A DNA stretch of 64,000 nucleotides from Claviceps africana. Its lineage: Eukaryota; Ascomycota; Sordariomycetes; Hypocreales; Clavicipitaceae. Position numbers and translations under genes: made by a program. The stretch covers positions 1 to 64,000 of the forward strand of contig SRPY01000097.1 of NCBI GenBank assembly GCA_018360145.1. The letters are read 5' to 3'. Below the pieces are notes generated by a model. That model searched no databases. It was not told where the DNA came from and saw only the letters and a list, made by a program, of their open reading frames with translations. Shown piece by piece: positions 21,249-32,426 of the stretch; the first letter of the stretch is position 1, and every line of letters starts with the position of its first letter.

Positions 21249-21935
21249 GGAAGAAGATGCATCACTCCCTCCTCTTTTTCTCGTTGGATTTCTTTCTTTT
21301 TTCTAATTTCTTTTTTTTCTTGCTCCTTTTCTAAGTGAAGCCTCAAAAAGTGTTTCTCGGTCAATTCATATCGTACAATAGCATAGCGAGGTCCAATGGC
21401 AACTTTTCTCCCGAACAAGGATTTATTTGGTTTTCTTCTTCTTCTTTGACCTGCATGTCATCATGGCCACATACCCCGACGACAGACCCGGTTTTTTTTT
21501 TCAACTTCCCTTCCTTTTTGGCACACGCACAGAATTAAAAACGCAATCCGCAGAGCTGAGACCAAGGAGAGTATGAAGCGAATTGCCCCAACCACGCCGT
21601 CATATTCGGTCGACGCCAGCATCAGCCTGACGTCATGTGGATCCGGGGCGCCGTCGCCGAGAAAAAGCAACCTCACGTCCCGGACATACAAATTGTACCT
21701 ACCTGCCTTCCGTACCCCAACCTGTATTTAGAGATGGTCATATAATATAAATTGTTCCAAGACACCAATTTAGCACTCCATCTCGCAAACCACTCACTCT
21801 CAGTCCTCCTCTCGAGAGAACCTCCCCATCGGATCTCCCATCAAAGACAACCAGTCTCGTCAATTTGAAGGGGATAAAAAGAAAAGGGCCATATTTTGCT
21901 TTTCACGATACCACGCACGCGTCCGTCCTCTAACC
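21249..21935. other. DBP7 3' flank and promoter of the LEA-like gene
   Basis: Pyrimidine-rich DBP7 3' flank, then the promoter of the 109-aa gene. A TATA-like CATATAATATAAATT at about 21737-21752 lies some 190 bases upstream of that gene's ATG and is a reasonable core-promoter candidate. No additional gene is seen. Confidence 0.5.
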
Positions 21936-22265
21936 ATGGCTGGTTCGCAACAAAAGGCCGCCAGCGCAGCCAACAACGCCGCGGACAATGCATCAAACCA
22001 GGCCAACACGGTGGGCGACAAGCTTTCTGGTGCGGCGGGCTTCGTGACGGGCACGATTGGCAATGCGGCCGGGGGCGTGTCTCGCACGGCCGGGTCGGTG
22101 ACGGGTGCGGCCTCGGCTGGGCTCGGCGATACGGTGAATAGTGTTGCGGGGGAGAAGGGAAAGCCGGTCGGGGATGGGCTGGGTGCCATTGGCAGCGGTA
22201 TTTCGAAGGGCCTGGACAGTTTTGCGAAGGGTGTGGAGGATGCTGGGAACTGGAACAAGAAATAG
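21936..22265 (+). CDS. Small LEA-like Ala/Gly-rich protein
   Basis: A single exon encodes 109 aa, dominated by Ala, Gly, Ser, Asn and Thr. It has no cysteine, no signal peptide and only one aromatic-rich spot at the end (NWNKK). The central part repeats an approximately 11-residue periodicity (VGDKLSGAAGF, IGNAAGGVSRT, AGSVTGAASA, LGDTVNSVAG), as in late-embryogenesis-abundant-like or plant group-3-like amphipathic helices. Comparable small fungal proteins are abundant in conidia and under stress; that role is inferred here from composition only. A TATA-like element about 190 bases upstream fits a strongly regulated gene. Confidence 0.8.
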   Translation: MAGSQQKAASAANNAADNASNQANTVGDKLSGAAGFVTGTIGNAAGGVSRTAGSVTGAASAGLGDTVNSVAGEKGKPVGDGLGAIGSGISKGLDSFAKGVEDAGNWNKK

Positions 22266-22679
22266 ACTGAATGCTCGTGGACGTGGACGTGGACGTGGAC
22301 GTGGGCGTGTGCAGCATAAGTACGGCTTTGCGGCTGTCAATCAACGTTCACAGCATTGTAGAAAGCTTCATGATGGGCATGATTGCCAAATAGACCTATT
22401 GAATCACAGTTTTGACTTTTATGAATATCCCTCCAATGGCCATAAGATATGGTATCTGATACACGAATGCCCGTCCATTCATGTTCCTCGCTGCGTCTCA
22501 CTTCGGATCCTGAGCGTACCAGAAATTTATTTCTTGTAAACGTTGGATGCCAGTCGGGTCCTTCATCCGAACAGAGTCGTAAAACGTCCGTACCGCGACC
22601 CGTCTCGGATCTGCAGTACTTCGGCGTTGCGTCGCCCATCTCTCCGCATACATCTCATTCTCAATTGCCTAGGAATCGC
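22266..22679. other. Convergent intergenic region
   Basis: 3' flanks of the LEA-like gene and of TVP15. A GTGGAC hexamer repeat (about four and a half copies, 22277-22303) begins some 12 bases after the stop codon of the LEA-like gene and so probably lies in its 3' untranslated region. Confidence 0.6.
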
Positions 22680-23482
22680 TTAGACCTGCTCAGCGCCCCA
22701 TCCAGCTTCGTCGGCGTCACGCATGTTGCTAGGGGGCTCGATGGATGGGATGAACTCGAGCGCGATATAACCCAGACCGATAATGCAGACGATGGCACCA
22801 GCAATGTTGCTGAGAACCTGCTTCCCAAAGAGAAGACCGCCGATGAGAACGTAGACTGAGGCATGTTTAGCTACAGGCGCGGAGCGGGGGACGCAACGGC
22901 TAATGCTTCAGTGGTCACTCACAGATACCGCGTCCGATAAAGGAGAAGAGAAAGTTGGCGTATCGCGAGACCTGAGGGGGGATTTGGAACTCTTGTGTCC
23001 TCGTCAGCAGCTGCTACGTGAAGTAGCCTGTTGGGGCAAGGCAAAAGAGTGGCAGGCCACCTACCAAGCAGAGCAATAGCCAGACCGAAGACGATCATAT
23101 AAGCACCAAGGATAATCGATTGACTGCGTCGAGGGGGAGGGTTGGGTTTTTGTTTTCCTTGCGTCAGCTGCGCCGTGCATAGAATTCAATGTAGCCGGGT
23201 GCACCGCCCGGACTATGTATTTTTGTCGTGGAAGACTGGGATGCATCGGGCGGCGCAACGGGGCCGGCAGGAAAACGAACAAGCTCGACGACTCACAGCT
23301 GAAGGAGGAAGATGCCAGCAATGCCACCGAGAATGGTGATGGTCGCGACGGCCAAGTTGACAAGGCGACTATTTTTATTTTATTTATTTAGGTTTTCGTT
23401 GTGTATATGTCAGTCGTGTTCCCGACGGGGCATGGCACTCGATGGAGAGCGGTTCGACGTACAAGATGTCGGAGAGCTCCAT
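22680..23482 (-). CDS. TVP15: Golgi membrane protein TVP15
   Basis: Five exons (23482-23463, 23368-23297, 23123-23065, 22991-22923, 22855-22680) encode 131 aa. The first coding exon is only 20 bases (MELSDIF). The product is a small multi-pass protein of late-Golgi/tvp compartments. Four hydrophobic segments are visible (VNLAVATITILGGIAGIFL; SIILGAYMIVFGLAIALL; FLFSFIGRGIFYVLIGGLL; IAGAIVCIIGLGYIALEF). It ends with the family tail FIPSIEPPSNMRDADE and GWGAEQV. Between the second and third segments lies EFQIPPQVSRYA, a strongly conserved loop. For the last intron I chose the acceptor CCTCAG because it restores GRGIFYVL; an acceptor 15 bases upstream (CTGTAG) is also in frame but gives a less family-like loop. 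It is divergent from MEF2. Confidence 0.88.
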
Positions 23483-24102
23483 TGTGGTGATTGCGCGTCA
23501 AAGAGGCTGATGGGTTGGGGAGGGGCGGGAATCACCGCGGGACCCTGAAGCGGATGGAGTCTCTGTATGCCGCAGAGAGTATTCACAAGAAAAAAAAATA
23601 AAAGACTCAACCGGGAGGAAGGAGACGATCGAGACGGCTATCGCAATGGGAGGTTGGAGGTTGGAACTTGAGAGGGTGGTGGCATAAAAAAGCAAACTAG
23701 ACCGCAAACTGTTGGCCAGCTGGCCCACCGCCTTCCGCCTTGGGACTCCTGCGCCGGCGCCGGGTTCCAAGGTTGTTGAGTAGCTGCCGCTGCTGGGGCG
23801 AGAAGCTTGAGAGGCTGCAGCCTGTAAGCGTCACTGATTGGAATTCGGGATTCTGCCACTTCAGAAGTCCGTCCGGATCGAGCATCGGACCAGACTGCAG
23901 AGACAACTTCTTGGGTTCCAGGTTCCAGGTTCCGGGTCCCAGGTCCCAGATCCCGGCTTTCAGATCCCCACGAGAGCTCCCGCGCAGCTTCAATGGCAAG
24001 CAACATCGACCGGATGCAGTACTTTCCTTGAATCCGACTGCCAGAGTAGAGCCAACGACGCCCACGCATGCCCCTCACCGAGATTAGGTTGTGGGCACAA
24101 GC
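23483..24102. other. Divergent TVP15/MEF2 promoter region
   Basis: 620 bases between two divergent starts. It contains a heptad tandem repeat (GGTTCCA, GGTTCCG, GGTCCCA variants) at about 23914-23955. The open frames here are not coding by any recognisable feature. Confidence 0.6.
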
Positions 24103-26796
24103 ATGTTGATGTTATCGCTATCCTTGCGTCGAGGAACACCCTCTCCGCAGTGTCGGCTTCTCAGGCATTCTTTCAAGCCTGGTACATTGTCATCAACGTC
24201 CGCCTGGGGCCGTCGAGCTGTACATGGGAACGCTACGCACCAGCAAGATGCTCGAGTGAGGAACATTCGCAATATCGGCATCATAGCCCATGTCGATGCG
24301 GTACGTCGCCCAAGTCTTTGCAAATCTGCTCACCACCACCATGGTTGCTACCAGGATTGCTAAATGACAGGTTGAAAAAAAAAACCAAATGAATAACAGG
24401 GTAAAACTACCACCACAGAGCGCATGCTGTTCTACAGCGGCGTCACGCAGAGAGTTGGTGGTGAGTATGGCCAGGAAGACTACCACATTTCGTGGCAATT
24501 ATTCTTTTTTTTTTTTCCTTCTCCATTTTCTCAGCTTAATGTGACGTGCTGACGTTGTATGGCCAAAGACGTCGATGCCGGAAATACCGTCACGGATTTC
24601 CTGGAACTGGAGAGGGAGCGAGGTATCACGATCCAGTCAGCGGCCATTACCTTCACGTGGCCGAGAGCGCAGGCCGACCAGTCAGAGAGTCACTCCAAAA
24701 CTGTAAACTTGATCGACACGCCGGGCCATCAGGACTTCAGGTTCGAAGTTGATCGCTGCCTTCCTATCCTCGACGGAGCTGTTTGTATCATCGATTCCGT
24801 CAAGGGCGTCGAGGCGCACACGGAGCGTGTATGGGCATCGGCACAGGAATTCAAAATTCCTCGCATTGTCTACTGCAACAAACTGGATCGCGAAGGAGCC
24901 TCTTTCAAAAAGTCGGTTCTGGAAATCGGCACGCGGCTGAAGGGATGGCCGCTCGTTTGCCAGATCCCATGGTGGGAGAAGGAAGTCTTTGTCGGTGTAA
25001 TAGATGTCATTGACGGCGTAGCATACCGATGGAAATCGGAGCGAGAAAAGATTTGTTTTGGCCCGGATGAGTTGAGACGAGAACTTTTAGCCTCGAATCC
25101 GGATTTACTGGCCGAAATGAAGGTGGCTAGGCAGTGTCTGATCGAGGGGCTGGCCGACTTTGACGAATCCATCATGGATGAGTTCCTGGAGGAGAAGCCC
25201 GAAATTTCCAGCGACATGATCAAATCAGCTATCCGAAAGACCATTCTCCACGGAGACGGCCGGGCCATCCCGGTCTTTGCGGGCTCCAGCTTCCGTCATA
25301 TTGGAGTCGAGCCATTGATGGATGCCATTACCAACTATTTACCAGATCCGGCCCGAAGGCCTGATGCCGAGGTCCGAGTTGGTTCATCGAAACAGCTCCT
25401 CCACGACGTGCTGAACAGCAAAGGAAAGAAGGGAGCGTCCAATGTTGCGTCCGTTTCCTCCGTCTTCAAAGTAGTCACCCACCCCAAAGAAGGCGTCATC
25501 AGCTTCGTCCGGGTCTACCACGGAACCTTGACCCGCAACGCGGCGAGCTTCAACACGAACATGCTTGTCCAGGAGCGGCCGATGGGAATCCTCCAGATCT
25601 CGGCGTCCAAGACACAGGACATACAGGAGCTTTCCGTTGGGCAGATCGGGGCTCTCCGAGGACTGAAGAAGGCTCGAAGCGGGGACACTCTGATAACAAC
25701 TGTGAATGGGAGACCAGTAGCGGAGCACCTTCGCCATGTAAAGATCCGGCCTCCCGAAATACCGCCCCCCGTGGCCTTCTTGCAGGTCGAACCATACGGC
25801 AACGTTGCTGCCCAGGAACTGCAAGTTGCGCTCGAGAACGCCTCGAGAGAAGACCCAAGTCTGAGATGGAGCCGAAACTCCAAGACGGACCAGTTCACCA
25901 TTCAGGGCATGGGCAAGCTCCACCTGGACGTGTCTCTGTACAATATGAGACAGAGACACAAGATTGATGCCGAATTCGGCCAGATCGAGGTGGATTATAA
26001 GGAGAGCGTGACGCGGCCGACGCCCCCGCAGCACGCCGTCTTTGACAGACTGATTGCAAGCAAGCCCGGAAGAGCCACATGCACAGCGACGCTGGAGCCA
26101 GTCGACTCGGACAATCGGGATGGGCTTTTGGAACGCGGCGTGGAGATGGACGGAAACATCTACGAGATCGAGATACCAGAGGCTGCGCAGTCCAGCGAGG
26201 CCCTCTTCGACACGGAAGAAGCGCGGCATCAGCTTTTGAACGGAGCCATTGCAGGATTGGCGCGGGGTCCACGACGCGCTTCGCCTGTCCACAGCTGCCA
26301 CGTCAAGATCACACTGGATACTTCGGACGGGGCCCTGGACAGTCCCACGGGAGGACACTTTAGCAGCGTGGCCAGAAACGCGGTGCAGGACGCACTTCGC
26401 GGTGCCTTTGACAGGCAAGAGGTGGGCGTCCTAGAGCCCATCATGCTTACGCACATTACCTGCCCAGAGGCGGCAGCGGGTACGGTGCAGCACGACATCA
26501 CGGCGGGCGCGGGCGGGCAGGTTCTCGAGGTCAAGGACCGATCCGTCGAGTCGTCGAGCGATGCGCGGATAGACGCGTCGAGAATCTATGCGCCGCCGGA
26601 CCCGTACGACTCGGTCACGTCGCTGCGGGGGAAGAAGTCGACGGACAGAATGGTGGAGATTGTCGCCAAGGTGCCCTACAAGGAGATGCTCGAGTACGAT
26701 GACCACCTGCGCAGCAAGACGGCAGGGCGGCATTCCATGACCATGTCCTTTGATTCGTTTGCACGGGTCGTTGGCCATCGGGAAAAGGGGCTGTAG
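24103..26796 (+). CDS. MEF2: Mitochondrial ribosome-releasing/elongation factor G 2
   Basis: Three exons (24103-24300, 24400-24460, 24569-26796) encode 828 aa. This is the mitochondrial EF-G2 type of translational GTPase, which recycles ribosomes with RRF after termination. A presequence-like start (MLMLSLSLRRG, Arg/Ser-rich for ~50 residues) precedes the G domain. G1 AHVDAGKTTTTE is split by intron 1 between A and G; G2 lies in the ERGITIQSAAITF region, G3 is DTPGHQDF and G4 NKLD. Domains II-V follow, with the C-terminal YDDHLRSKTAGRHSMTMSF and FARV typical of EF-G domain V. Intron 2 ends in AAG rather than CAG. Length agrees with fungal MEF2 (about 800-900). It is transcribed away from TVP15. 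Confidence 0.92.
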
Positions 26797-29061
26797 CTGT
26801 GACCAGGACGCAGAGGCTGCATGGCCACGAGAGTAGAGATTCCCACTCGCAAGCTACCCTGCTCATCCCTTTTTCTTCTTCTTCTTCTTCTTCTTCTTCT
26901 TCTTTTCTTGTTGCGCGAAACAGGATTGAGCTGGGTGTATTGCACATGCCGAAGTGCAGTATGTATGTATGTATGTATGTGCGCGTGCATTTCTAGATGG
27001 CCGATAACATAACATGTTGCATCCGCACCAGAACCAGTCGCGAACCACGACGCACAGCATCTCGGGATAAAAACATGACTCCCCTGGACACGCACGCATT
27101 TGCCCCCCTCGAGGTGCACCGCATCGTCCATCAACCCACCCACCATGTTTTTGAACCAATTACACCACCCAGCTGCTGTCCACTGCTACGAGCTGCCCCA
27201 GCCCGACAAACCGGCACAGGATCATGATTCATGAGTGCCGACGAGATGTATGACGGCGAGAGTGGTCCCGCCAAATCTACAGTGCACAAGGGACGGGAAA
27301 AGCACAAGGGAAAGGACCGGAGAATGCACCCAGCGGTCATGTCATGACTATGTGGTCCGAGGCGTAATCGGACGGGACACCACCAGACCACCAGGGATGT
27401 ACAAAGAAGCTGGTTGCTAAGAGGTCCATGATCAGGGGGATAGAATCAATGAATCGATGATGTGGTAATAGCCCGGACCTATGCAGAGTAAAAATTTCCT
27501 CTTCTTTCCTCTTCTTCTTCTTCTTCTTATTTTTTTTCAAAAACGGAAAATTTTTTTTAAAAAAAAAACCTAGTCACAGAAACAATGATGCCTTGACGTC
27601 AAAGTGGCGCTTGGTGGCGCCAATGATGGTTGGCAGCATTCTTTAGACTGCGAGACCAGAAAAATGGGACAATTGGGTACCTGGGACAGTGTGCATGCGG
27701 CACATGCGCAACTTGTACATACAACACCCTTTCAGCCCGGCCTGGAATAGGAAATGCGATGGCGTGCGCTTCTGTCGGCTGGGCCCTGTTCCTGGATCGG
27801 GGTCGCGTGCTGGTGCGGCCGGGCACGGCACTGGGCGCGAATTGAGCAAAGAATCGTGGGCAAAGCATCCATCTAGGTTCACCGTGTACACATACGCAGA
27901 CTTCCATCGGAAAATCCAAGCAGTGTAAATATGTGAAAAGTACCGCATCGCTGGTGCGCGACCACGGCCGCTGAGACGGACGTGATGGTGGAGGGGGACA
28001 AGCAAAAGAAATTAAAAATAAATAAAAATAAAATAAGACCGTATGTAGTGAGAGCAGCGTGGGAATGCTCTCCAGACCATCCATCATGCCCTTGTTCAGT
28101 AGCCACAAGCCACAGGAACGACTTGTACAGACTGCGAGCCCTGCGAGAACGTGGCTGTCCGTCTTCTCTTCTTCTCTTCTTCTCGTAAAGGGGGCCGCGG
28201 GCAGGGAGGTTTGGCGACAAAGGGAGGAGGGCCGACGGCTCCACGATTTGCCAACAAAGGCTAGAAGCCAGACCATTCGGCGGATCTAACAAAGTCTGTC
28301 TCGTCTGGTCAGGTGTGCTGCGGTAGTACACTGCAGGCCAGGGCCGCGCCGCTTCCAAGGCGTCGGGCGGCGACTCAACCGCCACGAGGAAAAGTCGTCC
28401 CAAGCAACAAGCCTTGCCAAGGTCTTCTCCACAAGGACAGGGGTAATTTCCCGTTGCGGCGTAGGTTTGTCGATGACAGGCACAGGGAGCTTCGAGGATG
28501 TAGAAGGGCTCGTCGCGGTCGGTCCATTGGTCTATCCGTCCACCCGTCTATCCGTCCACCCAGTCCATTCGTCCATTCCATCTCCTCCCCGAGGGGCAGA
28601 GTCCCAAGGCAGCCACGTCTAGCGCATGATAGTCGGTCGCCGTGCCGCCTGATCATGTATGTACCTCCTTGTTGCGCGGGAGAGAGAGCAGAGCGCGCGC
28701 TTCTCGTCCCCGGCAGATTTTCATTTCCACCCGCGAGCTGCGGTCGCAAGTCCCCATGCCACAATCCACATGTGGTACAACCCAAGACGGACTGGGCTTG
28801 GCGGCTCCGTCCATGCCGCTATCGTCATCATCTGCCCTGGCCGACAGACGGTGCCGTGATTAGCCGCTGGAGGTCGCTGGAGGCCGCGGGACCTGCATTA
28901 GCTCGCTGGGCTGGACTGCAAGGGGACGGACGACAAGGGGTTCACGTCGATTGGCGACGAACCTGCGGGCCGTGGAGTCGTGGAGTCGTGGAGTCGTGGA
29001 CTACCTCGTCTTTAAAATAATATAGAATAGAATAGAATATATTCAAGTGAGCAAGTTGGCA

Positions 29062-29109
<48 letters not shown>

Positions 29110-30021
29110 TCCACAGCAGCGCGTAATTTCATGGCATTGTGCACGAGCACAAGTCGGCCTCTGCCTCTCTCTGCCCGCTCCATCATTGATGCATAAACCA
29201 CTCTCCATGTGCCGCTAAAAGGGTGCCAGGGCGGTCTTTGGACCTTGGCAGCCGCCACGGAAAAAAGGACTAGCCCCTTCCCTGCCATGTCTCGTTTGTT
29301 CTGCCCTGCCGGCAACAAGCCGGAGGAATACACGGTCTATGAGTCCATGAAGCAGGTGCGGTTTCCTCAAGTGCTACGTGTAGGAACCCGGTAGGTACAA
29401 GTAGGGTTTCTACTAGTAATCGAGGACGTAAAGCAAGCACAGATGGAGCTAATGGAATACCTACTTGAAGTAAGTACCGAAGTGAGTAGGCACTCCTGTA
29501 GGCTCTTGCTGGCCGGGCTTTTTTTTTTATTTCTTCTTCCCTCTCCCCCCCCTCTTCCCCCCTCGTCTCGTCCTCTTTCCGGTCTTCCTGTATCGCAAAC
29601 CAACTCGATGCTCGACGCGCGGCGCTTAATGCTTAATGGTTAATGCTTGAAGCTTGATGCTTGGCTTCTTGGCTTCTTGCTTGCTTGCGCTTCCTTCTCT
29701 CGTGCCGGCTCGTATTCACTCTCTTCAGATCACGCCACTCGTTCTTTTGCGCCTGCCATCGACACTGTTCGATGAAAGAGCCGCTCGTTTATTCTTATTC
29801 TCGGATCACACTTTTCAAGTGCTCGACTCAAACATCAAGACATTGCGAAACCGTCGCAGACTCGGCCAGCGCACGCTCATCAGCCGAAACGTTCTTTTAT
29901 CCATTCACTTCCGCAAACGAGACCAAGACTCTGCGCAGCATACATCGACGTCTTTGATAGACTGAGAACGTACCTCAAACCGCATTGTCGCCCGGTTTCA
30001 CCACCTCACTCCACCTTCACG
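26797..30021. other. Gene-poor intergenic region
   Basis: 3.2 kb without a supported gene. Features: a TTC/TCT tract (26871-26904), GTAT tetramers (26960-26978), CCGTCCA-type repeats (about 28526-28575), four copies of a nine-base GTGGAGTCG-type unit (about 28972-29000), a 44-base A homopolymer (29063-29106), and a TAGGTAC-rich stretch (about 29378-29480). Open frames such as 28313-29020 have skewed repetitive composition and no recognisable domain. Confidence 0.55.
29063..29106 (+). repeat. A44 homopolymer
   Basis: Forty-four consecutive A residues in intergenic DNA. It could be a simple expanded tract, the tail of a retroposed sequence, or a region of uncertain assembly length. No obvious target-site duplication could be confirmed by eye. 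Confidence 0.85.
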
Positions 30022-31437
30022 ATGAAGCTGTCCATTATTCAGCTCTTGCTCGGCCCCGGCGCCTTTCTCTTGCCTGGATCCGCGGCCAGTGCCTCTCATC
30101 AGCGAGTCGTCTCTCGTGCCGAATCCAAAGCCATCTTCAGACGGGGAACCTGTGCATTTCCCACCGACGACCCTGACCTTGTTGCTGTGACGCCCGGGGC
30201 TAAGAATGCCGGCTGGGCCATGAGCCCTGATCAGGAGTGCAAGCCAGGAGGCTACTGCCCCTTTGCCTGTAAACCCGGAATGGTCATGGCTCAGTGGGAA
30301 CCCAATTCCAAGTATGAGTATCCTGCCTCGATGCACGGCGGCTTGTACTGCGATGAGAAGGGCAACATGAAGAAGCCCTTTCCCAAAAAGCCCAACTGCG
30401 TCAAGGGAACTGGCGCTGTCGTGGCCGTCAACAAATGCCATTCTCCAATGTCCTGGTGTCAGACGGTTCTGCCCGGCAATGAGGCCATGTTGATTCCCAC
30501 CCTTGTGTCCTCGGAGATGGTGATCGCTGTTCCCGATGTTTCCTACTGGGCAAGCACCGCCGCACACTTCTACGTCAACCCGCCCGGCGTCGGCGTCGAG
30601 GGCTGCGTTTGGGGAACACCGTCAGACCCTATTGGTAACTGGAGTCCGTACGTTTCTGGCGCTAACACCGACAGCAACGGCAACACCTTTGTCAAAATCG
30701 GCTGGAATCCAATTTGGCTCGACTCTGGCCTGAAAAAGTCCAAACCCACCTACGGCATCGAGATCCAGTGCTCCGATGGTGACTGCGTCGGATTGCCGTG
30801 CCGGATTGATCCATCATCACGCCCAATTGGCGAAGTTGGTAGCCAGCTGGCTGCCGAGGGCGCTGGCGGTGCTAAATTCTGTGTGGTGACGGCCACCAAA
30901 GGCGCTACCGCTCGTGTTGTCACCTGGGATCTATCTGGTGGCAGCTCTGGACCCCAGCCTGACCCCAAGGGGAACCGCTTTCCTTATCCTCCGCATCCGC
31001 CTTTCGATCATCATTCTCCATCTCACCCAAGTTCGCCTCCTCCTCCTCCTCCTCCTCCTCCTCCTCCTCCACCACCACCACCACCACCAACAACAACTAC
31101 CACTACTAGTATTCAACTGCCCGCAACTAGCTTGACTTGGTTGACTACTTCGACGAGCCCAGCTCATTCAAAGACTCGCACCAAGCATCGGCAAAGTTCT
31201 GCTCCGCCACCGTCATCTCATACTCCAAAGCCAGTTCGCCGTCCAGCCATCTTCCGCGAGATGTACACATCTTCAGATGCTGGCCCCACCACATCGTCCC
31301 TCTCATCATCAGTGGCCGTACCAACTGCTCCAAATGCTCCGGAGCCGACTGACAAAAAGGGAGAAGCGGGAAGACAGAAAGGAAGTGCAATGGCAGGCCT
31401 TTTCGTGGCCTTTGTTGCCGTCGCCTATCTGTTTTAG
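30022..31437 (+). CDS. SUN-family cell-wall protein, predicted GPI-anchored
   Basis: A single exon encodes 471 aa. The N-terminus MKLSIIQLLLGPGAFLLPGSAASA is a secretion signal. The mature protein carries the SUN (Sim1/Uth1/Nca3/Sun4) domain over about residues 40-290, recognisable by GTCAFPTDDPDLVAVTPG, PGGYCPFACKPGMVMAQW, GGLYCDEKGN and regularly spaced cysteines. SUN proteins (GH132 family) act on beta-glucan in wall remodelling and septation. A Pro/Thr/Ser-rich spacer follows, including a run of about 19 prolines and then threonines (about 31038-31106), which is likely O-mannosylated. The last residues (KGSAMAGLFVAFVAVAYLF) form a hydrophobic tail after a small-residue site, consistent with a GPI anchor. 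Anchoring and enzymatic activity are inferences from the family. Confidence 0.9.
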   Translation: MKLSIIQLLLGPGAFLLPGSAASASHQRVVSRAESKAIFRRGTCAFPTDDPDLVAVTPGAKNAGWAMSPDQECKPGGYCPFACKPGMVMAQWEPNSKYEYPASMHGGLYCDEKGNMKKPFPKKPNCVKGTGAVVAVNKCHSPMSWCQTVLPGNEAMLIPTLVSSEMVIAVPDVSYWASTAAHFYVNPPGVGVEGCVWGTPSDPIGNWSPYVSGANTDSNGNTFVKIGWNPIWLDSGLKKSKPTYGIEIQCSDGDCVGLPCRIDPSSRPIGEVGSQLAAEGAGGAKFCVVTATKGATARVVTWDLSGGSSGPQPDPKGNRFPYPPHPPFDHHSPSHPSSPPPPPPPPPPPPPPPPPPTTTTTTSIQLPATSLTWLTTSTSPAHSKTRTKHRQSSAPPPSSHTPKPVRRPAIFREMYTSSDAGPTTSSLSSSVAVPTAPNAPEPTDKKGEAGRQKGSAMAGLFVAFVAVAYLF

Positions 31438-32426
31438 GCTTTCATGAGCTTTACCGTTCTGCAGACTGCTCAACGCCTAGTGTCAATGGGCCTAGCACAT
31501 TCTCCTCTTCCCTCCTCCTCTTCCTCCTCCTCTTTTATTCTTCTCTGTCCATTTTTCATTATTATTCTGGGACGCTTGCCAGTCATGGACCAACGTTTAT
31601 GGCGCTTGTGACTCTGCTTCTGTACCTCGAATAGGACATCCGGCTGCATTCCTCGCAGCTGAGACATTCACGCACAGAAAGATTTGCTTGTATAGCCTCT
31701 TGGACCAGATATTTTTACGTCCAGAGGGTTTTTCTTTTATTTTTCCACCCGTTATTTTCTGTTCTCATAAATACCAACCGAATCCTATCGGCGATAGTGT
31801 TTATTGTCTTTGGGCAAACCCCTTGATGGCTGACGCCCTCGCTTCCCCTTGAATCACTCGACGGTCCTTCAATTACCTTTTACACTTTTTGTTCTATGTA
31901 AATAATTTTTGATCTTTTTTTGTATTCTTGTTTGTCTGTTACTTTTGTACTTCATCGATACCCTCTGAGCGGAGGAAGGTTTAATTCGCTTTGACAAGCT
32001 ATTTTGGGCAATGGGAATTTGGACAGGATTTGGAAACGATATTCTGTGGAACCATACGATGGATGTATTTACAACTTGACAAGACAAGAGTTGCCACCAC
32101 CATGGCCCCATCTACGTGGCTTGAGGCGATTGTGTGAAGGCCAGCCATGCTTCCTCCCGCAGTGCTGAATCTTGGATTCCCTCATCATGGGGACACGACA
32201 TGTTGTTTGTCTCGCAAACTCGTGATGCCAAGTCGGTTGCACATAGCAACATTTTCGAGAATGGGTAAATTTGGTTCAAAAAGTGTCATGTACCGCTGCT
32301 GCAAGTTCTCTTGTTTTTTTTTTTTTTTTGAATTCATCTTTACCAAAAAAGAAAAAAGAAAAAGAAAAAAAAAACCCCCAAGAATGAAGAGGAAAACAAT
32401 CGCTCGAGATGCAAGAGAAAAGAAAA
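31438..32426. other. Convergent intergenic region
   Basis: 3' flanks of the SUN gene and CSN12. T-rich stretches near 31725-31920 and an A-rich tract near 32345-32380 are the only notable features. No gene is seen. Confidence 0.5.

Noticed and set aside
22680..22870. Upstream acceptor (CTGTAG) for the last TVP15 intron
   Set aside because: It is in frame but inserts residues into the conserved GRGIFY loop; the CCTCAG acceptor restores the family sequence.
25384..26418. 344-aa minus-strand open frame
   Set aside because: Antisense shadow of MEF2 domains II-V.
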